64,000 nucleotides of DNA from Allium sativum (GCA_030737875.1 CM060925.1:481057514-481121513); one strand, 5' to 3'; shown: positions 34,709 to 45,606, counted from the first letter of the stretch. Notes: generated by a model not told the origin, from the letters alone. Numbers and translations: made by a program.

Positions 34709-34945
34709 CTTAACCATAAATGAAAATATGGTAATAAATTGGAATACTTAACCTAGTTGAATCCATAGGGATTGTATGAATATGAACTTGAATAGGGGTT
34801 AAGTAAACTTGTTTGGACAATGGGTGGGTTAAGTGAATCAGAAGGGGTGGGTAATATTTATATATAGGCCCACAAATTTAACTTGTGGAGGTTATGTAAT
34901 TAAAGGTACCAATAGGCATACATAACCTAAGGAAATCCTATTGGT

Positions 34946-35305
34946 GATACAAGACAAGGGGGAGAGCTTGTATCATTTGTGTGGGGACTCGTTTCAGTCA
35001 GTTACCCATATAACGGTATCAAACGAGTGCTCCGTCCTCGAATGGAGTGGGGCACGCTTACTGGGCTGATTGTAAGAGATCAGAACGTGGGGGACGGTGT
35101 CATGACGGCGCGTTCCATCGGGGTCATGTGCGTGTATGGCTTCACTTTCCCAGGAAAATAAGATGCTGTGATATCAGTAGGTATGTTTGTACACATCAAC
35201 ACGAAGGGTTTCCACTTTAGGGAAGTGATATCCCATACTGCGGGGCCGACACAGGGTATCTACGGAGTAGGGAGCCGATCGATTAAGGTAGTAGTTAGGG
35301 TACAT
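34946..35305 (+). other. Conserved LTR core, F copy
   Basis: Keeps the order of conserved words (GGGCACGCTTACTG, GGGTCATGTGCGTG, CACTTTAGGGAAGTG, ACTGCGGGGCCGACACAGG, AGGGAGCCGATCG) between variable stretches. ACTCGTTT and AAACGAGT near its start form a perfect 8-base stem. Confidence 0.58.
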
Positions 35306-36033
35306 CCAGATTCTGGTAAGTTAGGAGTCCGTTATAGAGGCTGCCTGTGGATTGTATGGGGTTAAAATCTCTCACCATAAGTACGCCTAAGTCTATCAAC
35401 TTATGCATGTTAAGGGATCATCCTATTTTTTTGGTTATACTAGTATTAGTGCAAAGTAATCATTAGAGAAGCATATACACTCTATCCTGTTTATCTCATC
35501 ATACTTATCCTTTATGGTATTACCTTCCTTGTCCACTTTATATGTCTGTCATATTGCTTTTATATATTTACTTGCTAAAAGAATCTGGACTCGCCAGACT
35601 TTATGTCTGACCCTTTTTGTTTCCTCTTCTTTCTTCTACCCCCCCCCCCCCCCCCGATTCGCTGGGAAGGATCTCTTAGGCTTACTCAGGACTCAGTTAT
35701 CATCTTGCTTAAAGCAGCTTTTGAAGTATTGCTCAGTTTCTATCTTCACTATATGGATTTGTTTCTTTTGTAGAATTATGCTTTTTTTGTATTTTCTGTA
35801 CTCTGATGGTACAAGACAGAAGTTTTAAATTATTGTAATAGGTTTTATGTAGTTTCAGACTTATGGAATTTTGGAACATGATGTTATGACTTATGTTTGA
35901 AATAAAAAATAAACAAATTCCGTTGTTGCTTTTATATCTTTTTTTTTAATATTTCTGTTTCGGTTTACCTATAACGCTTCACGAAATTTAATGCATTCCC
36001 TTGGTGAGTGACATTAACGGGCGTGGGGTGTCA

Positions 36034-36122
36034 CGTACAATGAGTAAAGGTATAATAATGTCTTATTCTCTTGCATGCGTGGGCTAGCCATGATAGCCTT
36101 ACTTGATTGACCATTTAAACAG
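36034..36122 (+). other. Unassigned flank between LTR F and coding relic
   Basis: No repeat signature recognised. It ends TTTAAACAG, a possible splice acceptor before the open frame. Confidence 0.3.
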
Positions 36123-36509
36123 CTTCTTACTGCTGTGGATGAAGAGGATGATGACTGGCATCATTTTGTGGAAAGGAGTAGGGCTGCTTGCAGGGACATA
36201 ACAAGCATGGCTTACAATGCTTGTCTTGTGTGGCCTGTAGATGTTCACAAGCGACGAGAATGGCCTATATTATAGTGCATTACCAGTATCACCGATGAGT
36301 TTGAAGAGACAGGGTATCCAAACCTCATAACCAATGCTAAGTGGAAAAACATTGATTGTGATTTGCCTGCCGTGGGTGAAAACTACACTTTTGAAAAGTA
36401 TGGAAAACTTTGGCCTGCTTGTGATGTTGAGTATGTCAGTGATGTGCTTTTCAAAATGATTAAGGATACTGAAACCTTGCATGATGAAGTTGGCGGCCTT
36501 TTATGTTGA
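36123..36509 (+). pseudogene. Unrecognised coding relic, possible exon of a host gene
   Basis: One frame runs about 128 codons with a single internal TAG at 36273-36275 and ends at TGA 36507-36509. The first part reads LLTAVDEEDDDWHHFVERSR and has WPVDVHKRREWP; the second contains TGYPNLITNAKWKNIDCDL and WPACDVEYVSDVLFKMI. The codon-like texture and length without stops stand out from the AT-rich surroundings. I do not recognise the family. A preceding CAG suggests an exon start. It could also be a gene piece captured by a transposon. Confidence 0.45.
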
Positions 36510-36998
36510 TTATTAAATGGATAAGTTTAAGGTGGTGATGGATGGCTTCGTGCAGTTTAAGTATGTGCTGCAAAATTGTTAATCTGTTGTGTTATGATTT
36601 TTAGTTGTTGCAGATGGTTCTAATTTGGAAAACATGTAGTTTGATTCAGATGTTATCTATTTTACCTTTCTTAAAGTTGAACTATAATCTTTTTCTTTCT
36701 TTACAAATTACAATTGAATCTTTGAACCCCAACTTTCCCACGTTACCAACTGTTATTTTCTATATTGTTGCAGAAGGATTTGGATGCTTGCTTTCTTACT
36801 TTACATCATCTCTCTACGTGATCTAAAGGTAAATCTTATTCTGTTATGGGCATTTTGGCAGTGGTTAAAATAGTGTAACTCAATGTAGCTTCTATTAGGA
36901 GTAAACTGGAAGAAAGCAGATTAGTGTTTAATTCTATATAATACTGGTTAAGGAGGAGCATGGAACATAATATAAAATAAGGACCATCTGTGGTTATT
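36510..36998 (+). other. Unassigned sequence, possible intron and exon remnants
   Basis: T-rich stretch with TATTGTTGCAG near 36765-36775 and AAAGGTAAAT near 36829-36838, which look like acceptor and donor around a short exon. This fits continuation of the relic at 36123. The last five bases, TTATT (36994-36998), may be the target duplication of LTR B. Confidence 0.3.
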
Positions 36999-38188
36999 TG
37001 TAATGTCCCGTATTTTTGGCAATATAATATTTTATTTATTTTATTATTTTAAATATTATATTTGGAATATCAATGGATTTTAATATTGAATCGTTTATAA
37101 AACAAAGTTTGAAAGTTATAATTTATATAATATAAATCGAGCTCAAAATGGCACGGTAGTTCGTAATATTGAGTTTTGAACTTCAATTGAATAAACAGAA
37201 TCCGTTTTAAGTCGGAATTCTATGAAACAAGAAACATTTGAATCTAGTTGGTTATAATTTTCTAGTGCAAGAGAAAAATCCAAATTTCGTGTTATAGGTT
37301 GTTAGTTATGTCCAATTCAAATTTCAAAATAGTCACTATGGAATTAGTTATTAAAGTGTAATGTTTATTAATTAATATAATAGAGTTTTAAAATATATTT
37401 GGGTACCGTTCAACTCAAAAATGATGACATTGAGTTGTATAATTTATATTTGAAGTTGTATATATATTCTGTTTGGATATATATGATGAAAATAATTTAT
37501 TATTATTTTATTTGATTATTTTGGAATTTAAGTAATATTTTATCGATACTTTTAAGGTCTTAGAAATAGCCAATTTTCAAACGACCTCCGTTTATGATGA
37601 AATGAATTTTGTTGCATCCGGAACGTCAAAACATTGCGCGCTGCAAATTTTGGGGTCAAACAAAGTTAATGTGTGAGCATATAGAATTTAATTGTAAACT
37701 GATGAACAATTTAAATTATAAAATATCGTCGTTTTCCAAATGGAGTCGGATTTCGACCAAACAAGTTTTATTGGATCTGTATTAGTAATTTATTTTTACA
37801 TTTCAAACCTGGTAGCAACCCAATTAACCATGTGATCGTGGCAGCGTTAAACACCCTTGTTTTTATTTACTCGATTATATTATTCGATAGGGGTAACTTT
37901 AAAGCAATAAACGACTAGCCAAACGAACTCCAAATTTAACAAAATAAATTTCATTAGATCTGTAAGGAAAAGTTCTAGTGGAATTTCAAAGTTTCAAGTT
38001 GATTGGATTTATTTAGTGATCATGGGAAATTTAAATGCGTAATTCTTAGCCTTCGATTTATAAAGGACTTTTAACAAACGATCTCGTAATTCAACAAAAC
38101 CTATTCCATCAGGTCTAGAATATATTTTTATGCTAAGATTACATTTTTTCAAAAATGGATATCGTTTGAGTTACGTTTGCTTGTTACT
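36999..38188 (+). repeat. Giant LTR B, left part
   Basis: Starts TGTAATGTCCCG, as element A's LTR does (TGTAATGTCCCGC, minus strand). The next 400 bases align with A, for example GGTAGTTCGTAAT, AACAAGAAACAT and TTTCGTGTTATAG. It breaks at 38188, where E3 inserted (TTACT duplicated). AT-rich, no gene. Confidence 0.82.
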
Positions 38189-38564
38189 TGTAACACCCCG
38201 CAATTTTATAACATTAAAATTCACAAATTAAAGTATACTTAATTTTTAGAAAAGAATTAAGTGAAATGGGTTGCGCAGAGAAATATATATATATTGATAT
38301 ATATATATATATTGATATATATATATATAAATTAAAAATTAAATAAATAAATATGCGAAAAAGTTCAAAACAGCGAATTGGGAGGGGGAATAACCGAATC
38401 GGCCCATTTTTGAGGTCGACCCAAGCCCCGCTGGGTCGACTAGGGGTTAATCCAGGGTGTTTGGCTGTCAACCCGTGGGACGATTCGCTCAAATGCAGAT
38501 TTTGCATTTGATTGGTTCTCATGGTTCAGGGTTAATCTAATGGTCCTAAATAACTTCCTACACC

Positions 38565-38653
38565 TATAAATACATCCTAATGCTAACCCTATACCTAATT
38601 AAAATAGAATAGTTACCGTCGCCATGGAAATCAATGGAGCCGCCGCCAACTAA
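38565..38653 (+). promoter_or_regulatory. E3 5' LTR promoter with short upstream ORF
   Basis: TATAAATA (38565-38572) and, 52 bases later, GCCATGG opening a nine-codon ORF, MEINGAAAN, stop 38651-38653. The ATG has G at +4 and a good context. Confidence 0.55.
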
Positions 38654-39608
38654 GAAAGAAGAAAAGCAAATTCAATTCTAATTCTCTCAACCCTAAAGCA
38701 AAGCAAAACTCTCTCTTTTCTTCTCTAAATTGTGAGTATGATGATCTTAACAAGATTATTATCATTTTAATTAGGTTGAGTTATGAATGGATTATGAGTA
38801 GATGATGTGAATTATCATATATGTTGTTGTAAACCCCTTTTGCTATCATGTATATTGTAAATCGAATGTTATGTGATGATGATATCTTATATGTTGTAAA
38901 TCATGCTATGATGATGTTACGTATGTTGAAAGTTTCTATGCTAAGTTGTGATGAATCATACATGTTAAAAAGGCCATGATGTTACCATCTATGCTAGTTA
39001 GTTCATATTAATTAAATCATCATGTTTGGGTTATGTTGATCTATATGACAAGTCACATATGCAAGTTAGATTGATTAGAAAAGTTATGAACATATACCAA
39101 GACATCTATTATGACATCTAGAATTATGTTATGACATATGTGATATCCTATGCTAGTTCACACCGTCATTATGTTTCCTAAAAACCCCATATGCAAGTTT
39201 ATGTATAGATTTGGGCTATGATCATATCATATAAATTGAGACATTTAACAAGTTGACACCTTTTGATCCTTAACATGTGTAGTTTATGCAAGTTTCACCC
39301 CTATTATGATTAGATTTATTTTAATTGTCTATATGTTGTGATAATTTATCTTTGTGCTAGGTGTTAGACTATACAAGTCTAGCCTATATTATGCGTTGAA
39401 TAAGCGAATGTATAAACGTGGGGTAGGGGTAATATTAAGGATTTAATATTAAAAAGTTGGGGTGCAATTGATATGATTTTGCATGCCATAAGTGGATGGC
39501 CATAATTGAGTCAATTATGGACATCATTAAAAGTTGACTTAATTAATAATTTGAATAGGGAATTATTAAAACTGGGGTAAAAGATTTTAAGTGTTAATCA
39601 ATGCTTAG

Positions 39609-39822
39609 GACACGAGGTTGGACTCGTTTGTGACGTAAACCAGCCCGGACCCGCCCGGCAAATCCAGTGGTCACAAATGTCAGCCCAATGTGAGAGGTCC
39701 TAGGCCTAAACAAAAGCATAACGGTTGTAAAGACACGAGGTTAGACTCTTTTATGGTGTAAGACTGCCCGGACCCGCCCGGCAAATCCAGCTGCCATAAA
39801 TGCCAGTCTAATGTCAGAGGTC
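39609..39822 (+). other. Tandem structured hairpin pair in LTR (E3 5')
   Basis: Module 1 inner stem GTTTGTGAC (39626-39634)/GTCACAAAT (39670-39678). Module 2 outer stem TTAGACT (39741-39747)/AGTCTAA (39805-39811), inner TTTATGGT/GCCATAAA with a G-T pair. Loops CAGCCCGGACCCGCCCGGCA and CTGCCCGGACCCGCCCGGCA. Confidence 0.75.
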
Positions 39823-40017
39823 TTTATGAAGTTATGGCCTGAATGAATTAAGAAATACTTAACCAGATAAACATGTAAGGTGGGACATGGGAGTTAAGTA
39901 GGTGCCTTGGGTGGCATGAGGAATCTAGGGGGTTCCCTTAGTGGCATGTGAAATACGATTAGTAAGACTTAACCAAACACACATGTAAATGAACATGACT
40001 AAGAGGGTTAAGTGGGA

Positions 40018-40360
40018 TATACTAGTGACAAGCTTAGGTGGGTAGCTTGTGGGGGCCCATTTCGACCAGTATCCCAAACGTATCTTTGTGGGCTCGACCC
40101 AAGTCGAGGACAGGACACGCATGTTGGGTTCGACTGTAAGAGGCCAAAACGGGGAGCGGTGGCAACGCAAATCCAACGGGTTTCGTATGCGTGTGTGGAC
40201 CCGGGCTGGTAGGTAAGACGTTGTTGCATCGTGTAGGTATAAGCCGTGCATTCTCAAGTTGTATCGGGTTGCCACTTTAGGGGAGTGATACACCCCACTG
40301 TGGGGCCAGCACGGGTATCTACGAGTAGGGAGCCGATCGAAAGTTGGTAGTGGGGTACAC
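40018..40360 (+). other. Conserved LTR core, E3 5' LTR copy
   Basis: Diverged from E1/E2 but retains GGACACGCATGTTGGG, CACTTTAGGGGAGTG, ACACCCCACTGTGGGGCC (CCCCAC/GTGGGG pairs fully here) and AGGGAGCCGATCG in the same order. Confidence 0.58.
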
Positions 40361-40927
40361 CTAGTGGAGATAAGGGCAGACGACACCTATGTAGTTAGCT
40401 AGGGGTACGTAAGGCTATTTATAAAGTTTCTGTGTGAAGCAAGTGGGATCAAACAATAGGGTGACTGGTGTGGTGCAGTGTAGTAATGTGCGGTGCAGTG
40501 TAGTAATCATTCGTTAGTAATTAGGTGTGCCTTTACCGTTATCTTTAACGTTATCTTAAACGCTAACTTTATCTTCCTAAGAGTTCATAGACATTTACTT
40601 GTCTTCCAGCTTATGCCTTAGTCTAGTTATTTTGATAATAGTATTGTTAGAATTATCATACTCTCCAGACTTTATGTTTGACCCCCTCTATTTCTATCCT
40701 TTTTCCCCCTCCAGGTCCTCAGGTTGGACCCAGCTCTAGTGGAGTTTGATTGAATTGCTTCATCTCTCTTTGGAAAGCTTTGACCGTTGAAGTAAAGTCC
40801 AGCTTGTTATCTTTTTAATGGCTATTTATGTAATGGGATAATGTATTTTGTTTTTATGAAGATGGATATTGTACTTGGTTATGATCTATGGTTTTATGAT
40901 GTAACAAACATGTTTAATTTCCGCTGC

Positions 40928-40933
40928 AATAAA
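40928..40933 (+). terminator. Poly(A) signal AATAAA, E3 5' LTR
   Basis: AATAAA following TTTCCGCTGC, 134 bases from the LTR end; the 3' LTR keeps it at 48955-48960. Confidence 0.5.
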
Positions 40934-41069
40934 ATGAAGTTTTATAGTTCCAAGTACTATTTACTATCTGTCTTGTTGTAATTTTTCTGTTCTATATTCA
41001 CTTATAACCTCCATGGAAGTTAATGCATTCCCTTCGTGAGTGACATTAATGGACGTGGGGTGTTACACG

Positions 41070-41081
41070 TGGTATCAGAGC
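41070..41081 (+). other. Primer binding site, tRNA-iMet type (E3)
   Basis: TGGTATCAGAGC two bases after the LTR end. Confidence 0.93.
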
Positions 41082-41269
41082 TTAAGGTTACCAGAACAGA
41101 TAAAAATACTTTAGAAAAATAGTTATTTTTGGAAGAAGTGCTTTCAAAAACATGTTTTAATGAGAAATTTAAAGAGAAAAGTTTTTAAGAAAAAAAAACA
41201 TAATCCCCAATAGCCCATATCTTTATCTTTCGAATTCTCCATTCTGAATCTTTCCTTTTTCGTTTCAGC

Positions 41270-42127
41270 ATGGCTGAAGATCTTAATCTACCCGACGGTG
41301 TAACGATACCAGGATGGTATAGGAGGCTATTGGAGGCTAGGGCCGCTGCAGGTCCAGCCAATGATCCTCCACCACCAGTTGCACCCGTTCCTCCTCCTCC
41401 TCCTCGCGTAGATACTTTTGCAAAGACGTGCAAGGAATTCAAGGCTATGGGTGGAAAACCATTTCAAGGGTTAGAAACGTTTGTGGAAGCTAGAGATTGG
41501 CTTAAGGAGGAGGAAGAATTGCTAGAAATCTTTGAAGTAGAAGAAGGGAGGAGAGTTCGTTTAGCAGCTTGGTTGATGAAGGGAGAGGCCTCGTTTTGGT
41601 GGGAGGTCACTAATGGGGAGCATCCTGTTGTCTCTTGGGCGGATTTCAGACATAGGTTCAAGGCGAAGTTTCTCTCAAGGGCGGAAGAAAATCTATATAT
41701 GGAAAGGTTCTTGACATTGAAGCAAGGAAGCTCATCAGTGAAAGAATATGTCAATAAATTTAATCAGTTAGCAAGGTTTGGCTTGGACTTAGTGAACACG
41801 CCGGAGAAGAAGGCGCTGAGGTTCGTGAATGGCTTGAATGAACCATTGCAAGGGTTGGCTATGACCCACATCCCTATGGGGGCCAACTTTGAGAAGTTAG
41901 TAGAAATGGCGCTTATGCATGAGGAGAAAAGCGCTAAAGCTGATAAGGCACCCGAGAAGAAGGGGGATCAGAAGAAACCACAACAGAAAAACAAGAAGGG
42001 TGGTAAAGACAATAACGGTAAGGGAAAGAAGAAATGTTTTAACTGTGGGACACCAGGCCATCTCAGCAAGGATTGCCGAAGGAAAAAAAGACAGGTTGTT
42101 TTCATTGTGGCGATGCGAGACATTTAG
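41270..42127 (+). CDS. gag: Gag polyprotein of E3
   Basis: Gag assembles the cytoplasmic particle in which reverse transcription occurs. The 285-residue frame starts at ATG 41270 ([19 protein letters not shown]), 190 bases after the primer site. A proline-rich stretch at residues about 36-49 precedes the gag core, with [30 protein letters not shown] and [21 protein letters not shown] Lys-rich tail leads to the zinc knuckle [14 protein letters not shown] (residues 256-269). After seven A residues (42083-42089) this frame runs into non-homologous residues and stops at 42125-42127. The second knuckle and pol lie in the -1 frame. Relatives make Gag and Pol in one frame, so the A tract probably holds an indel. 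Confidence 0.9.
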   Translation: MAEDLNLPDGVTIPGWYRRLLEARAAAGPANDPPPPVAPVPPPPPRVDTFAKTCKEFKAMGGKPFQGLETFVEARDWLKEEEELLEIFEVEEGRRVRLAAWLMKGEASFWWEVTNGEHPVVSWADFRHRFKAKFLSRAEENLYMERFLTLKQGSSSVKEYVNKFNQLARFGLDLVNTPEKKALRFVNGLNEPLQGLAMTHIPMGANFEKLVEMALMHEEKSAKADKAPEKKGDQKKPQQKNKKGGKDNNGKGKKKCFNCGTPGHLSKDCRRKKRQVVFIVAMRDI

Positions 42128-43341
42128 TGAAGGATTGCCCAAAGAAGGGGCAGAGGGCAGGAGCTACTTCTGGAGGACAGGTGCAGGCTCTTATGGCACC
42201 GGGGCAGGCTAGGGGACAAGTTCAGGCTCTCACGGTCCCACCGCTGCAAGAACGAGGTAGAATCATTTCTGTTGAAAGCTTAGTTTTTCTGTTTGATCAT
42301 CCTGTCCGTACCTTATTCGATTCGGGCGCATCACATTCGTTTATCTCTACATCATTAGTTGAATCACTGCACTTAAACACCAGTTTAGTAGAGGATCCCT
42401 TAGTTGTTTCGAATCCAATTGGGGGCTCAGCTTATTTGTCTATGATGTGTTTGGATTTGAAAATTTCCATACTTAGCGTTGAATTTAGATGTGATGCTTA
42501 TGTGTTGGGCTTCACGGGCTATGGGCTAAATTTAGGAATGGATTGGTTATCCAGAAATGGGGCCGTTCTTGATTGTGAAAGGAGAGTAGTTAGGCTCGTG
42601 ACTCGCCTTGGCAACACTCTCGAAATCTTCTGCAATCCCATAAATTCGGTTATGCTAAGTTATCTAGAATCGCTTGACGCGTCTGAGGAAAATCTACGAT
42701 CTGTTAGAGTGGTCCGAGAATATTCGGATGTGTTTGAGGAGGTGAAGGGCTTGCCTCCGAAGCGGGAGATAGATTTTCGAATATATCTTGTGGATAATGC
42801 GAAACCAGTATCTTTGCCAGTACGCCACATGGCTCCATGTGAAAGGAGGGAACTCGATAAGCAAGTGAAGGAGTTGCTTGAGAAGGGGTTCATAAGACGA
42901 AGTATATCGGAGTGGGGTGCTCCAGTAGTATTTGCCACGAAGGAGGATGGGTCCCTTAGACTGTGTGTGGACTATAGAGAACTTAATAAACTTACTAAGA
43001 AGAACAGACACCCACTGCCAAGGATTGACGATCTCTTCGATCAGTTATTTGGCGCCTCAGTGTTTTCGCAGTTGGACTTAGCCACTGGGTTCCATCAGTT
43101 GAGAGTGGTTGAGGATAGCATAGATAAAACTACCTTTAGGACTCCGGACGGTTTCTATGAATGGCTAGTGTTGCCCTTCGGTTTGACAAACGCCCCAACA
43201 TATTTTGTTGATTTGATGAGTAGGGTGTTTAGGGAGTACCTTAACAAATTTGTGGTAGTCTTTGTAGATGACATCTTGATCTTTTCTAAGGATGAAGAAG
43301 AGCATGCCCTACATCTTAGGGAAGTGTTGGAGACTCTTTGA
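42073..43341 (+). pseudogene. pol: E3 pol part 1: second zinc knuckle, protease, reverse transcriptase
   Basis: In the -1 frame relative to gag. [14 protein letters not shown] is a second CCHC knuckle. The protease active site [10 protein letters not shown] (Asp at 42319-42321) should cut the polyprotein. Reverse transcriptase follows: [26 protein letters not shown] (first catalytic Asp), [12 protein letters not shown], and [14 protein letters not shown] with the two catalytic Asp. An in-frame TGA at 43339-43341 cuts the protein within the RT connection; the same frame continues directly with [14 protein letters not shown]. The stop is at a position where CGA-to-TGA deamination would explain it (inference). 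Ends upstream of RNase H, so no full enzyme. Confidence 0.93.
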
Positions 43342-45012
43342 GCGCATAAGCTTAAAGCTAAATTTTCTAAGTGTCACTTTTGGAGGAAGGAAGTACGGTT
43401 CTTAGGACACGTGGTTTCCAAAGAAGGAATAGCTGTAGATCCCGCGAAGGTGGTGGCCATCCAAGATTGGAAGGTTCCTAAAAATGCTACCGAAGTGAGA
43501 AGTTTCTTAGGGTTGGCTGGCTACTATAGGAAGTTTATCAAAGACTTCACAAAGATATCAGCTCCATTGACATGCTTGACGAAGAAGAACCTAGTTTTCA
43601 CATGGGACGTAGATTGTGATGATGCGTTCCAACGTTTGAAGAGAGCTTTGACTTCAGCCCTAGTCTTAGTATTGCCAGACGGGAGTAAGCCGTTTACCAT
43701 TTATACTGACGCTTGTGGGACAGGACTAGGCGCAGTCTTAATGCAAGAGGGCAGGGTAATAGCCTATGGTGGAAGGCAGCTGAGAGCGCATGAGAGGAAT
43801 TACCCCACACTTGACCTAGAGTTGGCCGCTATTGTTTTCGCGCTTAAGTCTTGGCGTCATTATCTTCTTGGTGAGAAATTTGAACTATTCACTGACCACA
43901 AATCTTTAAAATACCTATTCTCTCAAAAGGACTTGAACTTAAGGCAGCAAAGGTGGATGGAGTTCTTAGCGTCCTACGACTTCGAAATAGCCTATACCCC
44001 TGGCAAGGGTAACGTGGTGGCAGACGCCTTAAGTACAAAAAGATTATCCTTAAGTCCTTTGTTTGTTGAGCGGCGAAGTTTAGTATTCATTTCGATGTTT
44101 GACTTTAGACCTTCCGTTGACTTCGTACCCGGTTTGCTAGCATCCTTGGAGGTCAGACCTACGCTTTTGGGATGGATTGGCGAGGCACAGCGACACGACC
44201 CGCAGTTGTTTGAGTTAGTAGAAAAACTCAAAGGAGGGGAGTCATCAAGCCATCTCCGTAGGTATACCCCAGACGATAAGGGTTGGTTACGTAGGGACGG
44301 TAGACTTTGTGTACCAAAAGACGATGACCTAAGGAAGACTATTCTTGACGAAGCACATCGTTCGAAGATGACCATTCATCCCGGCGGGGATAAGATGTAC
44401 AAAGACACGAAGAGAGTTTCCTTTTGGGCCGGCATGAAGAAAGACGTGGCCGAGTATGTCGCTAGATGCTTGGTGTGCCAACAAGTAAAAGCGGAGCAAA
44501 AGAAACCCGGTGGGTTGCTTCACCCATTGGAGGTTCCACTATGGAAATGGGAAAGCATCTCGATGGATTTTGTGGATGGATTACCGCGATCGAGGAAGGG
44601 TAATACGGGAATTTGGGTTATAGTAGATAGACTTACTAAGAGCGCCCATTTTATTCCCGTGAAGAGTAAGAGGACTTCTCCATGGTTAGCTTCTGTATAC
44701 GTTCGAGAGATAGTTCGTTTGCACGGTGTTCCTTCTAGCATAGTGAGCGACCGCGATCCTGTTTTCACTAGCGAATTTTGGAGAAGCTTACAAGAGGCGG
44801 TAGGGACTCAGTTATGTTTGAGCACTGCATATCATCCTCAGACGGACGGCCAGACTGAGAGGGTGAATCGCATTCTAGAGGATCTGTTGAGGCTATGTAT
44901 CCTTGACTTTGGGGGTACATGGGAAGAGTATCTTCCATTGGTTGAGTTCGCATATAATAATAGCTTTCAGTCCAGCATTGGTATGGCACCATTCGAAGCT
45001 CTATATGGATGA
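43342..45012 (+). pseudogene. pol: E3 pol part 2: RT end, RNase H, integrase
   Basis: Same frame as part 1. RNase [17 protein letters not shown], then [29 protein letters not shown] and NVVADALS supply the D-E-D-D residues. Integrase: the HHCC zinc domain ([11 protein letters not shown], then CLVCQQVK), and the catalytic core with [20 protein letters not shown] and DGQTERVNR giving D, D and E. The frame is open except for the TGA at 45010-45012, just after APFEALYG. Domains look intact, so the inactivation is recent. Acts in the cytoplasmic particle and then in the nucleus. Confidence 0.93.
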
Positions 45013-45606
45013 CCTTGTCGTTCACCTACATGTTGGTGGGAATCTATGGATAAGATCTTACTTGGGTCCGATATGATTACGGAGACTTCGGAGAAGATCG
45101 ACTTGATTCGAAGGAGGATGAAAGCAACGCAAGATAGGCAGAAATCTTATGCGGATAAAAGGAGGACAGATCTCGAGTTTGAAGTTGGGGACATGGTCTT
45201 TGTCAAAGTGTCTCCATTACGAAACGTTGTTCGCTTTGGGTCCGTTGGGAAATTAGCACCAAGGTTTGTAGGGCCGTTTCCTATTAAGGAGAGGATTGGA
45301 CGGATGGTGTATAGAGTGGATTTGCCCGAGAGACTTAGTGGTGTACATGACGTATTCCATGTGTCACATTTGAGGAAGTGCTTGCATGAGACCGCGGAAG
45401 TGGTAGAGCCGAGCTTGCTTAGAGAGGTGGAGATAGAGCGTGATGCGACAATTCGACGAGCTCCTACGCGCATTCTTGGGTCGGAGATCAAGAGGTTGAG
45501 GAATCGAGAGGTCAAACTAGTCAAAGTGCAATGGGGAGATGATGAGAGCAATGCTACTTGGGAGACGGAAGAGAAGATGCGTTCACGATACCCTTTTCTT
45601 TTTTAG
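45013..45606 (+). pseudogene. pol: E3 pol part 3: integrase tail and chromodomain
   Basis: Continues in frame after the TGA (PCRSPTCWWES). It holds the GPY/F-type module of the integrase tail (KLAPRFVGPFPIKERIGRMV, YRVDLPERLSGVHDVFHVSH) and a C-terminal chromodomain (LVKVQWGDDESNATWETEE), ending RSRYPFLF, stop 45604-45606. Chromodomains of this lineage are thought to direct insertion to histone-marked heterochromatin; that fits the nesting here, but is inference. Confidence 0.9.

Larger units (their letters stand above)
33519..36033 (+). repeat. LTR fragment F, right part
   Basis: Continues 24612 once E2 and one GTCGA are removed. E-type plan: TATA box 33563-33570, donor-like GCT|GTGAGT (33724/33725), AGGCTA/TAGCCT hairpin near 34240, hairpin pair 34489-34708, core 34946-35305, CAGAC-TTTAT-GTCTG hairpin (35595-35609), long C tract (35640-35656). 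It ends near GTGGGGTGTCA, with no primer site after it, so it is a solo or truncated LTR. No gene in it. Confidence 0.85.
38189..41067 (+). repeat. E3 5' LTR, 2879 bp
   Basis: TGTAACACCCC to GGGGTGTTACA. Contains TA-rich blocks with TATTGATA (38284-38330, one block more than in the 3' LTR), TATA 38565-38572, upstream ORF 38624-38653, donor-like T|GTGAGT (38731/38732), hairpin pair 39609-39822, core 40018-40360, CAGAC-TTTAT-GTTTG hairpin (40666-40680), acceptor-like CCCCCTCCAG (ends 40714), AATAAA 40928-40933. Confidence 0.95.

Noticed and set aside
39925..40386. 153-codon minus-strand frame in both E3 LTRs (also 47950-48411)
   Set aside because: Kept in two copies only because they are recent LTR copies. 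The matching blocks of E1, E2 and F lack this frame; conservation there follows nucleotide words.
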